From positions 1 to 47,743 of the forward strand of contig JACKAT010000043.1 of assembly GCA_020634935.1 (NCBI GenBank): a DNA stretch of 47,743 bases. Reading direction: 5' to 3'. The notes below the pieces were generated by a model. That model was given only the letters and a program-made list of their open reading frames with translations. It was not told where the DNA came from and made no database searches. This DNA is from Anaerolineales bacterium. GTDB taxonomy: Bacteria; Chloroflexota; Anaerolineae; 4572-78; J111. The position numbers were made by a program, and so were the translations under genes. Of the stretch, positions 34,763-43,114 are shown one piece after another. Within the stretch, counting starts at the first letter, position 1, and every line of letters begins with the position of its first letter.

Positions 34763-35082
34763 GAATCACCGTGATTCCTCGGCCTGTACTAAAAACGGGT
34801 CGCGAATCACCGTGATTCCTCGGCCTGTACTAAAAACGGGTGATGAATCACCGTGATTCCTCGGCCTGTACTAAAAACGGGTCGCGAATCACCGTGATTC
34901 CTCGGCCTGTACTAAAAACGGGTGATGAATCACCGTGATTCCTCGGCCTGTACTAAAAACGGGTCACGAATCACCGTGATTCCTCGGCCTGTACTAAAAA
35001 CGGGTCACGAATCACCGTGATTCCTCGGCCTGTACTAAAAACGGGTGATGAATCACCGTGATTCCTTAGCCTGTACTAAAAC
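34763..35082. repeat. 41-bp tandem array, 8 copies, palindromic core, variable triplet
   Basis: Copies start at 34763, 34804, 34845, 34886, 34927, 34968, 35009 and 35050, exactly 41 bp apart. Each reads GAATCACCGTGATTCCTCGG then CCTGTACTAAAAACGGGT, followed by a triplet that varies. The triplet before successive copies is TAC, CGC, GAT, CGC, GAT, CAC, CAC and GAT. The core GAATCACCGTGATTC is a 15-bp palindrome apart from its centre base. The last copy is diverged (CCTTAGCC and a broken end). There are no unique spacers, so it is not a CRISPR. No gene spans it. The stretch 35083-35328 after it holds a short palindrome (AACGTGTTagAAACACGTT, 35095-35113) and no convincing gene. Confidence 0.92.
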
Positions 35083-35328
35083 CTGATAAAAGAAACGTGT
35101 TAGAAACACGTTAAAGGGAACCTCATAACCTGTTTCAACCGGTTTTCTTTAGCAGCGACCGAATTCATTCGGTTGGAGGTGTTCATCGACATTACCCCCA
35201 AAGCGATCACCTTTCGGACGCCCAACCACCTTAGCCCCGGCCTCTACAAGCGGGAAGTGCGGGCCAAATACGGCCAAAGCGGTCTGCGCACCGGCATTAA
35301 CGGTCGTGAGCTGAGTTTGAGGGGGCAG

Positions 35329-36267
35329 CTACACAGCCTGATATCGGCGGAGAAGCTGCTGTAAGAGGGGGGTAACCAGCTCTTGGCCGCGCAGGTGCGC
35401 TCGCCAGCGCGGGGGGATGGCCTGAACGCCATCCCGAAGCCCGGCAATACCGCCCGCGACACAGGCCGTGGTATCGGTATCGCGGCCCAAGGCGATAGCG
35501 CTTTTGACAACCTGCTCATAAGAGCCGGCTTGCAGCGCCCACCGGGCGGAATGGAGACAGTCGACCACATAGCCGGTTCCTTTACCGGCGGCAGGGCTAT
35601 CAGGCCGGATGTGCGCTTCGAGTTCCTGATATTCGGGCGAGTGATGCTCATAGATGGTGCGCAGGGTGGTTACGGCTGCCGGCCAGGGCTGGTCCGCTTC
35701 TTGGAGTAGCCGCCGCGCCCACAGGCAGTACAGGGCGCAGCAGACCTGAGCGCGAGGATGGCCGTGGGTGGGCAATGATTGCTGATGGGCCTGCTCCACC
35801 AAATCACGGTCTGACCCCTGATGCCACAGCGCCAGCGGCAAAACACGCATCAATGAGCCATTGCCATTGGCGCGTTCAGCCGTGGAACCGGCTTGGGCCG
35901 GTGGGACGCCGTTTATCATCGCCTGAATAGCCTGGCGGGTTTGAATACCCACATCAAAGACAATATTATCCACGGCCATTGTTCCCACTTGGTACCAGGC
36001 GCTCAACTGCTGCCCAAAATCCGCCAAGTCAAGGCGGTTTTGGGCCAAGAGTGACCTTAATAAGGCCAGCGCCTGAGCGCCATCGTCTGACCATGTCCCG
36101 GGCGGTACGCCGGCGTGAGCCCGTCGAAAGCCGGGGGGTGGTGTAAATTCAATTTTATCAAGCGGGGGCAAATCTTGGGGTTCATGGAATTCATACGGCA
36201 CCCCTAAAGCATCGCCGATCAACAGGCCCAGTAGGCCGCCTTCAATTCGTTCAAATAAAGTTGGCAC
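35329..36267 (-). CDS. ADP-ribosylglycohydrolase family protein
   Basis: A 312-aa DraG/ARH-type hydrolase, which removes ADP-ribose from proteins or nucleic acids using two metal ions. GLLIGDALGVPYEF at the start, the metal motif GTWSDDGAQ (about 57-65) and the C-terminal GRDTDTTACVAGGIAGL are all present, so it should be active. The start is GTG at 36267 with GAGG upstream. It stands alone, between the 41-bp array and a secreted protein gene; no ADP-ribosyltransferase is nearby, so the target is unknown. Confidence 0.92.
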   Translation of the reverse strand: MPTLFERIEGGLLGLLIGDALGVPYEFHEPQDLPPLDKIEFTPPPGFRRAHAGVPPGTWSDDGAQALALLRSLLAQNRLDLADFGQQLSAWYQVGTMAVDNIVFDVGIQTRQAIQAMINGVPPAQAGSTAERANGNGSLMRVLPLALWHQGSDRDLVEQAHQQSLPTHGHPRAQVCCALYCLWARRLLQEADQPWPAAVTTLRTIYEHHSPEYQELEAHIRPDSPAAGKGTGYVVDCLHSARWALQAGSYEQVVKSAIALGRDTDTTACVAGGIAGLRDGVQAIPPRWRAHLRGQELVTPLLQQLLRRYQAV

Positions 36268-36355
36268 GCGTCAAACCTCACCACGGGTTTTGTTAAACTG
36301 TGCCTCTATTTTAATCGGTGTTCCGCCAACAAGTCAACCCGGCCCGCCGCCACGG

Positions 36356-37681
36356 CTACGGCGTCCAGATGAGCCACATATCACTGGCATACACGACGCC
36401 GGCATAGACATCGCGGTATTTGACCAGGACGGTCTGGCCGGCCATTTGCTCCATCGTCGCTCGCGGCACTTCAACAATAGCCGGTTGAACCGGTTGCCCG
36501 CCGGGGGAGAAGTGATAGATAAAGCGGTTGAGGCCATTTTGCTGCACGACCAGATCGTCATCCACAACGACCGGGCTAACCTGATTAGGGCTAGCTGAAA
36601 AATAGAAGTTGCCGCCGGGCGGCAGCGCACTCGGGATTTGAACTGAGATGGTGTAAAAGACCTCGCCTTGAAAAGCGATAGGGCGCGATGGAATGGCCGA
36701 ACCAATAAATAAAGGGAAGCCAATGGGTCGGCTAGAACCGCCCAAGATCAAGGGCAGGTATAAGGTCGAACTCACCGGGGCCAGGGGAGAACAACCGTTA
36801 AGCCAGGCGATCATCTGGCCGGCCACTTGGGCATTATCGCGCTTAGCGTAGCCGCCAACGCCATTATCCGTGGCATACCAGTTGCTATCGGTGGTGAGCA
36901 GCACACAGCCAGCGCCATTATCAAAAGCGGCCATGACCGGGGCAAACGCCGGGTTAGCGTCGGCATCAGTGGTGACGATGGCCTTAGTGGCCGGGGTTAG
37001 CCAGGAGCTGGCTTGAAGCTGCAAAGCGGTAACGCCGGCCAGGCCAGGGTGATTGGTAAAATTATCCGGTTGATAAATCACCCAGATGGTGGGGTCGATG
37101 ACAGGGGCAGTTGGATCGAAGTCAGTAGGATCCCGCACCGTGCCGCCCAACTGACTGTAACCAAACGCCGCGAACAGGGCCTGTGTCTCCGCTTTGAAAG
37201 CGCCCCAATCACCGTTTAGCATTAAGCCGTGGCCGTTGGCGGTCCAATCCTTGAGCAGATCACCTTCAACCTGGTTGTAGGCGGCCAAAAGATGGGTGTT
37301 ATGGGCCAAGCCATGCACAATGAGACTATCGACACAAGGCGGAATTGGCCCCAGGTTCAGATCCACCGTACCCAGGCTAAAGCCAGCAGCCGTTAACTCC
37401 GTCATGAAAGCGGCCACATCGTTAGGGTCTTGCCCTTTGGAAATCTCGTAACCCACTACCGGCGAACTCATGACATTGCAATCGACCGGATCGAGCACCA
37501 CGGCGGCGGCCGCCGGCTCTGACCGGGGCGCGCCGCCGTCAAGCCAGCCCGCCCCAGTCAATTCAAGCGACGGGTTAGAAAATTGACCATCATCGTGGCC
37601 GGGCTCCTGGGCAGCAACGGGGTAAAGCGCAAAAAGCCAGCAGATTGTTAATAGGATAAGAAATAGTCGTTTACTAAACAT
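36356..37681 (-). CDS. Secreted protein with GATase-like domain
   Basis: A 441-aa exported protein. The ATG at 37681 has CGGAGAC upstream, and a signal peptide (SKRLFLILLTICWLFALY ... VAAQ) ends near residue 25. Residues about 65-290 alternate strands and helices in a pattern like class I glutamine amidotransferase-like or ThuA/DUF4350 folds (VHGLAHNTHLL, GHGLMLNGDWGAF, GCVLLTTDSNWY), without a clear catalytic Cys-His-Glu set. After it comes LYLPLILGGSS, a segment typical of Chloroflexota secreted proteins. The C-terminal domain (about 320-441) is beta-rich. The function is unknown. Confidence 0.75.
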   Translation of the reverse strand: MFSKRLFLILLTICWLFALYPVAAQEPGHDDGQFSNPSLELTGAGWLDGGAPRSEPAAAAVVLDPVDCNVMSSPVVGYEISKGQDPNDVAAFMTELTAAGFSLGTVDLNLGPIPPCVDSLIVHGLAHNTHLLAAYNQVEGDLLKDWTANGHGLMLNGDWGAFKAETQALFAAFGYSQLGGTVRDPTDFDPTAPVIDPTIWVIYQPDNFTNHPGLAGVTALQLQASSWLTPATKAIVTTDADANPAFAPVMAAFDNGAGCVLLTTDSNWYATDNGVGGYAKRDNAQVAGQMIAWLNGCSPLAPVSSTLYLPLILGGSSRPIGFPLFIGSAIPSRPIAFQGEVFYTISVQIPSALPPGGNFYFSASPNQVSPVVVDDDLVVQQNGLNRFIYHFSPGGQPVQPAIVEVPRATMEQMAGQTVLVKYRDVYAGVVYASDMWLIWTP

Positions 37682-37918
37682 TTCTCTGTCTCCGTACATA
37701 TCGAACGGCCTCGGTATTGCCCTAAATTGTCAATCCCTTGATCAGTTAATCCTCGAACCGGCCAATGGTAGCCCCTCCGTTGAATGTGGTTGAGCTACCT
37801 GAGCGTAAAGAACCGCCGATGAGCCGAAAAACGCGGATAAAGCTGAGAGAAAATCCGCAGATTTCGGTCAATCCGTAGTTTTCAGCCCGCACCAACCCGC
37901 TAACGGGAGGCTATCTGT
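37682..37918. other. Gap with no feature beyond promoter-like sequence
   Basis: Intergenic, 237 bases, between two same-strand genes of the secretome block. ATCCGCAGATTTCGGTCAATCCG-like text near 37850-37880 forms a loose inverted repeat (cggat ... atccg). Nothing else can be supported. Confidence 0.35.
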
Positions 37919-39160
37919 TTAATACTTCCGGCGAAACTTGATAAAGTACCATTGCTTATCATTAGCATTGACATCGAACGGGAGATCGGCCGACAGCCGC
38001 CGGCCCTGCGCGTCGGCTAAGTACAGGACCCAAGCGGTGGTCTCGATACCGCCGGGCGGCTCGAATTTGACGTTACCGGATTTGATCACCTCACCCGGCG
38101 CATTGTAGCCCTCGTAATACCAGGTTGAGAGCGGGCTTTCATAGGTCAGATTGTGATCCAACCGGGTACCGATCACTTTCAGGTCGCCGATGGGGATATC
38201 GTTGGGGTCTACAATGGCCACATAGGCTTGTAGGAAGCCATTCGTGGTGGGGCTGTTGAAAAATTCGGCCAGCAGGAAATCATATTCCGGCAAGGGCGTT
38301 GCTGTTGGTGCGGGGGTAGCGGTTGGCGACGGTAAAGGGGTCGGCGGCGGCGTAGAGGTTGGCCGCGGTGTCTCGGTCGGGGTGGCGGTGTGGGTTGGGG
38401 TCGATGTTTGGGTGGGCCTGGGCGTTTCGGTCGGCGTGGCGGTGCTGGTCGGGGTAATGGTGGGCGTCGCGGTGGCGGCGCCGGTTGGCGTGGGGGTTAA
38501 GGTTGGCAGCGGCCTGAATAGTCGGGTAGGGCTGGGATTGGCCTCGCTGAGGGTGCTGATGAAACTTTTAACCAGACCGGTTACCCCTTCATCCGGCGTC
38601 GGCGTCGATTGCCGAGAGGCAGAGTCGCTGGAGTCTGGGCCGGAGAAAACGCTAAAATCAAGATCAAGGGTAGGCGACGCCGTCGGCAGGGGAGGGGGGG
38701 CGATAGGGTGAGGCGCATCCGCAGCGACGGCCTCAGCGCCGGGCAGGTCCGGGGGTGGCGCTAAGGCAGCATCGCCATAGGCCTGAGCCGGGTGATCGAG
38801 CGGCGGCGATACAACGTTATCGACACTGGCCGCCCCGGAAACCGGATTAGCCACAATGACCGGCGCAGAAGAAGCAATAACGGCCGCCGTTTGTTCTTGA
38901 CCTGGGGGAGGACCGGCGTTTTGAGCGGCGGAGACAGCCTGGGTTGCCCCTGGTACCGCGGCCGGGGGGACCGTCGGGAAGATAACGCGTCGATAATTGG
39001 ACGCTACCGCCCCAGGCCGGCCGGAACTGTCCGAAGCAGGCCGCAGCCAATTATGCAGCCCAACCATCCCCAATGTGGTTGCCAGCACGACACAAATCAG
39101 CAGCGGGTAGATCGCCACAAAGATGACCAGATCGATTAAAACTGATGGTCGGCGCTTCAT
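37919..39160 (-). CDS. Membrane-anchored protein with Thr/Pro linker
   Basis: A 413-aa protein. AAGGAGGT stands nine bases before the ATG. One N-terminal membrane span lies at about 7-33 (VLIDLVIFVAIYPLLICVVL). Residues 40-290 are low complexity, first Ala/Pro-rich, then a Thr/Pro linker of TPT repeats at about 215-292. The C-terminal 120 residues (EYDFLLAEFFNSPTTNGF to the end) form a beta-rich extracytoplasmic domain. It starts 43 bases after the lipoprotein gene upstream, so the two are probably one unit. No function can be assigned; surface exposure is the best inference. Confidence 0.78.
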   Translation of the reverse strand: MKRRPSVLIDLVIFVAIYPLLICVVLATTLGMVGLHNWLRPASDSSGRPGAVASNYRRVIFPTVPPAAVPGATQAVSAAQNAGPPPGQEQTAAVIASSAPVIVANPVSGAASVDNVVSPPLDHPAQAYGDAALAPPPDLPGAEAVAADAPHPIAPPPLPTASPTLDLDFSVFSGPDSSDSASRQSTPTPDEGVTGLVKSFISTLSEANPSPTRLFRPLPTLTPTPTGAATATPTITPTSTATPTETPRPTQTSTPTHTATPTETPRPTSTPPPTPLPSPTATPAPTATPLPEYDFLLAEFFNSPTTNGFLQAYVAIVDPNDIPIGDLKVIGTRLDHNLTYESPLSTWYYEGYNAPGEVIKSGNVKFEPPGGIETTAWVLYLADAQGRRLSADLPFDVNANDKQWYFIKFRRKY

Positions 39161-39203
39161 CGCTTAACCTCCTTAACGGTTTCGCGGTCAGCTCATGCTC
39201 TGC

Positions 39204-40238
39204 TTATAGCCCAATGGCGCGGAGTTCGTGGCGGGCAATCGGGTGATTGTACGAGTCAGTGCAGACTTCGAAGTTCATGGCGTCGTCGTTCAGGACTTCT
39301 TCGGGAGCATTACCTTGAAAGGTGCCAAAGTTGACCACTTTATTTTGATCGTCGTATAGAATGACAACAACCAGTAAGTAGTCCAACAAGGGATCGCCCC
39401 GGTTCCACAACTGGCCCGTTACGCAATAGCTGTCCTCTTCAATCAATGGGTCCAGGTCAGCCAGCTCGAAATCCTGGCGGGGGTTTTCTCGGCTCGGTTG
39501 AGCAACCACATCCAAATCGAAATCGGTGATATCTTGAACCTGGTAGACCGTCATCTCAAAGGGAACCTGCCCCCCGGGAGGCACGGTTTCCAACGGCCAA
39601 TAGGCCGCCGCATCGTCGACATTAGCCACACCCTGGCCCTGGCTGTTGTAGAGGGTGCCGGCCAGTTTGACGATATCCTGTGAAGCGCCGGTGTTGTTGA
39701 TAATATCGCCGTCGATGACGACTCCCTCTTCGTCTTGGTACGAAATCTGAACGCCCGTAAACGTCCAGCCCGAGGCATTCGGTTCCGGGTGGTTGGGTTC
39801 CGGATTGAGCGAGGGCAGGGTGGGGGCGGCCGCGACCACAGGCTCAGTTGGCGCCGGAGCGGGAGGCGAGCTGGGGGGAGGGTTGGCCGGGACAGCGGCA
39901 GGAACACTGGCCGGTTTCGTGGCGGGTCTAAAGTTCGCTACGGTTACTGCGGTGGGGGCAAAGGTAGGTCTGGCGGCGATAGCGGGCGCTTGAGCGTTCA
40001 CCGCAGGCTCAAACTGGGCTGGGGGAGGCGCAGTGGCCACAGCCGCTGCAATGGCTAGGGGCGATGTCGGAGTCAGGGTTGGTAACGTTTTGCTGATCCA
40101 AATCGCTTTCTTTGAGGCTGTCGCGCCGGCCCCGCCCAGTGAGCACGCCATAGAGGTCAGCCCTAAAAATAGGCCCAGCCATACGCAGAAGGTGGTATGG
40201 GAGCGTTTACGTCGATAAAACTGGGGTTGATTTAGCAT
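39204..40238 (-). CDS. Lipoprotein with FxLYD-like C-terminal domain
   Basis: A 344-aa predicted lipoprotein. Signal FCVWLGLFLGLTSMAC ends in a lipobox cysteine at about residue 32. An Ala/Pro-rich disordered stretch follows to about 150. Residues about 155-250 resemble the FxLYD beta-sandwich (VVIDGDIINNTGAS, VKLAGTLYNSQGQ, PPGGQVPFEM), and a second similar domain closes the protein. CTGGAGGG precedes the ATG. It is followed by a second membrane-anchored protein and preceded by the S8 protease gene, all on the same strand. Confidence 0.8.
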   Translation of the reverse strand: MLNQPQFYRRKRSHTTFCVWLGLFLGLTSMACSLGGAGATASKKAIWISKTLPTLTPTSPLAIAAAVATAPPPAQFEPAVNAQAPAIAARPTFAPTAVTVANFRPATKPASVPAAVPANPPPSSPPAPAPTEPVVAAAPTLPSLNPEPNHPEPNASGWTFTGVQISYQDEEGVVIDGDIINNTGASQDIVKLAGTLYNSQGQGVANVDDAAAYWPLETVPPGGQVPFEMTVYQVQDITDFDLDVVAQPSRENPRQDFELADLDPLIEEDSYCVTGQLWNRGDPLLDYLLVVVILYDDQNKVVNFGTFQGNAPEEVLNDDAMNFEVCTDSYNHPIARHELRAIGL

Positions 40239-40360
40239 TTTAGCCCTCCAGATGACCAGACCTGACCGGGTTAAATGTTGCGATATAAAAACCCGGTCAA
40301 GTCGTTGTCTTAAAATGAGAATGGCTACGATTCAACAAATTTTTGTTTTGTGTTAGCCCT

Positions 40361-43114
40361 TTAATCCGGTAGATCGATGGCATCCAGGTTGCCGCCGGTT
40401 AGCCCCCAGGCGCTGCCGTCGAAGAACAGCGCCGAGGCGTAGGTGCAGGCGGTAACGCTTCCCAAGGCGGTGGGGGTACAGATGAAAACATCTTCACCGC
40501 CGCCGGCCAGGCTGCTCACAGCAAAGTTACTCAAGGTCGTCAAGTAGATATCGCCGTTGGCCCCAACGGCTGCGCCGGTAATGTTTTCCTCCTGCGAGGT
40601 GGCCAGGTCAACGTCGGAGCCATCGAAGTACAACTGCCAACTACCGCTGGTATTGTCGCCGAGTGAGGTGGCATTAAAGACCAGCAAATCCTCATCTTGC
40701 TGTTTGCCGTTGAGGCCCGGAACCGAGGTGCTGCCAGCTGTTGAAACCACTAACCGGCCGTCGGGCAGAAGGTTAACCGCATCTACATCCTCAGTGTTTG
40801 TGGTCAACCCGACATCGGAGCCATCGAAGTACAAACTAAAGGTTCCGGCCGTATTATCGCCGAGCGAGGTGGCGTTAAATTGCACGATGTCGGAGTCGTC
40901 AACCGCACCTAAGCTTCCAATCGAGGTATCATTATCAAAGGAGAGCAGAAGGGTGTTTGTATAAACGTAGTCGAAGGCATCCACGTTCAATCCACTGACA
41001 CCGACATCAGATCCATCAAAAAGCATGGCAAAGTTCGTACCATCAAAACTGAGCACATCTTCGTCGCTAACATCGGCTACCGCGCCGACGGCATACGACC
41101 CTCCATTATTGAGAGACAGATAAAGGCCACTGCCGGTAGGAGGCGCTGAGGTAGGCGTTGCGGTAGGCGTTGAGGTGGGCGTTGAGGTGGGCGTAGAGGT
41201 CGGGGTTGGGGTGGGCGTCGGCGTATTGGCCGGCGTCGGCGTTGGGGCTGGACCACCGGCGTCGGCGTAGATTTCAAATTCTCTCAGCCAGTTTCGTTGG
41301 CTGGAGTTACTCCAGCCGGTGGCGTCCAGCTTCATGTAGCGGACCGTGGTCGGGTCAAAGGTAATCGTATCGTTTCCGCCGTCGCCGGTTGTGGTGCTGA
41401 ATAGGGTCGCCCAGGTGCTGTTGTTGTTTGAAATCTGAAGGGTGTAACTGGTGGCAAAGTTGGCCTCCCATTCCAGCACCACCCGGCTAACAGAGACGCT
41501 GCTGCCTAAATCGATGGCGATCCATTCCGAGGGCAGCTTATTCTTGCCGGTAGCTTTGGTCGTTTGCCAAAAGCTAGCCAAATCACCATCGACGGCCATA
41601 CTTCCTTCGTGTCCGGCATCCTGAGACGATGAGACCGTAACCGGTTTGTCTAAGGCCAGGTTTTGCCCGGGAACGGGCGTGGGCGTGGGGACGTTATTGG
41701 TCGTGAGCCATTGATACGCCGCCAGCAAATCAAGACGACCCTGCCCAAAATTATTATCCGGTCCGGAAGCGCCCAGATCGACCGTGCTGTTGAGCAAGGC
41801 CGTTTCCTGTTGGTTGGCGGTTAGATTGGGATTGAGGCCCAATAAGAGGGCCAGCCCGCCCGCCACATGAGGCGCGGCCAGGGAGGTGCCGGTCGCGTTG
41901 ACGTATGAGTTATACAGATCGGTTGTACGGATAGTGACGCCGGGGGCCACTATTTCAGGGAAAGTGGTTGAGCCCTCGCCGCAAGCCGAGGGACCGCGAC
42001 TGCTGTACGTGTAAATTTGGTCATTGTTGTCTGTACCCCCTACGGCAAATGCTTCCGGGTAATTGGCCGGGCTGGCGCTGGTGCCGTCGCCCGGACCGAA
42101 ATTCCCGGCGGCAAAGACCGGTAAAATACCCACGGCTCGCAAGGAGATGATATCGAGCTGAAATTCAAGATTGCAGCCTGGGGTTTGATACGTCCACGAG
42201 TTATTGACAACGTGAGGGCTGTCATCCGTGGCCGGGTTGCCGTCCGGATCGAGCAGCCATTGATAGCCGGCGTGAATGCCGGCCACCGTTGCTGAACCTT
42301 GATCGTTAAAGATTTTGACGGCAATCCACTGCGCTTGCGGGGCAACCCCGACAGCCGTGCCGCCGGCGTCGCGCCCGACCATCGTTCCCATTGTCCAGGT
42401 CCCGTGTCCATTGATATCCACCGGGGTCGTGTGCTGGCCATAAGGATCGAACCAACTGTTGTTCCCCCCCCGCCATTGAGCTGAGAGATCAGGATGGGTA
42501 ACATCGACGCCGGTATCCATATTAGCCACCACAATGCCTTGCCCCTGCAAGCCCAAATTCCATAAAGCGGGGGCCTTGATCAACAATAGGTTCGGTTCGG
42601 GCGGGCCACTGGCAGTCTGCGGAGCCGGTTCTTGTAAAGTGGAATTGGGCGTGATCGTATCCACCTCAGGCAGCGCCGCTAATTCGGCCACAACATCCGC
42701 CGTCGCGGTAACGGCCAATCCGTTAAATACCCAATAAGACGTAAACTGATCGACTTTGCCCTCGCCCGATCTAGCCTGAAGTAAAGCGATGATCCGCTTT
42801 TGGGTTGCATCGGCCATATTTTGCAAAGCGTTGATGACGTGTTCGTTACGCTGCCCCCGATCCTGGCCGTTAATGGCCGACACATTAGCCTGTGCCTTGA
42901 GTGTGACGATGACCGTGGTCATTTCGCCGGCTGGCAGCTTCAATACGGCTTGTTGAACCTCGGGCGCTATCTTGTCGATTTTAGCTAATTTTCCGCCTGA
43001 TATGAGGGCATCCGGCGCGCTAGCTTGCACCGCCCCGCTCAACAGGGTCAGCAACCCGAAGAGAATCACGGCTACTACAGCCACTTTCTGACCGATACGC
43101 TGTTTCTGTTCCAT
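40361..43114 (-). CDS. Secreted S8 (subtilisin) serine protease with discoidin-like domain
   Basis: A 917-aa exported protease. Signal peptide 1-32. An I9-like propeptide covers about 50-160. The catalytic triad is D200 (VANMDTGVDVTHPDL), H237 (NGHGTWTMGTMVG) and S411 (GTSLAAPHVAGG), with oxyanion N338. Residues about 485-625 form an F5/8 type C (discoidin) binding domain. A Thr/Pro linker spans about 628-660. The last 250 residues are four repeats around the core LYFDGSDVGL, each preceded by DxD(I/L)xxFNATSLGD. AAGGAGGAGTTAA precedes the ATG. That site and the first 31 codons lie within the 3' end of the copper gene's frame upstream, a 95-nt overlap. Confidence 0.93.
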   Translation of the reverse strand: MEQKQRIGQKVAVVAVILFGLLTLLSGAVQASAPDALISGGKLAKIDKIAPEVQQAVLKLPAGEMTTVIVTLKAQANVSAINGQDRGQRNEHVINALQNMADATQKRIIALLQARSGEGKVDQFTSYWVFNGLAVTATADVVAELAALPEVDTITPNSTLQEPAPQTASGPPEPNLLLIKAPALWNLGLQGQGIVVANMDTGVDVTHPDLSAQWRGGNNSWFDPYGQHTTPVDINGHGTWTMGTMVGRDAGGTAVGVAPQAQWIAVKIFNDQGSATVAGIHAGYQWLLDPDGNPATDDSPHVVNNSWTYQTPGCNLEFQLDIISLRAVGILPVFAAGNFGPGDGTSASPANYPEAFAVGGTDNNDQIYTYSSRGPSACGEGSTTFPEIVAPGVTIRTTDLYNSYVNATGTSLAAPHVAGGLALLLGLNPNLTANQQETALLNSTVDLGASGPDNNFGQGRLDLLAAYQWLTTNNVPTPTPVPGQNLALDKPVTVSSSQDAGHEGSMAVDGDLASFWQTTKATGKNKLPSEWIAIDLGSSVSVSRVVLEWEANFATSYTLQISNNNSTWATLFSTTTGDGGNDTITFDPTTVRYMKLDATGWSNSSQRNWLREFEIYADAGGPAPTPTPANTPTPTPTPTSTPTSTPTSTPTATPTSAPPTGSGLYLSLNNGGSYAVGAVADVSDEDVLSFDGTNFAMLFDGSDVGVSGLNVDAFDYVYTNTLLLSFDNDTSIGSLGAVDDSDIVQFNATSLGDNTAGTFSLYFDGSDVGLTTNTEDVDAVNLLPDGRLVVSTAGSTSVPGLNGKQQDEDLLVFNATSLGDNTSGSWQLYFDGSDVDLATSQEENITGAAVGANGDIYLTTLSNFAVSSLAGGGEDVFICTPTALGSVTACTYASALFFDGSAWGLTGGNLDAIDLPD

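Noticed and set aside
34763..35082. Possible CRISPR array
   Set aside because: Units are contiguous at 41 bp with no unique spacers; only a triplet varies. No cas gene is present.
35173..35364. Small plus-strand frame of 63 codons after the array
   Set aside because: It starts with TTG, overlaps the 3' end of the ADP-ribosylglycohydrolase gene on the other strand and matches no family I know. It could be a gene remnant but cannot be supported.
38290..38520. Open plus-strand frame of valine/glycine repeats
   Set aside because: It is the complement of the Thr/Pro linker codons in the minus-strand gene.
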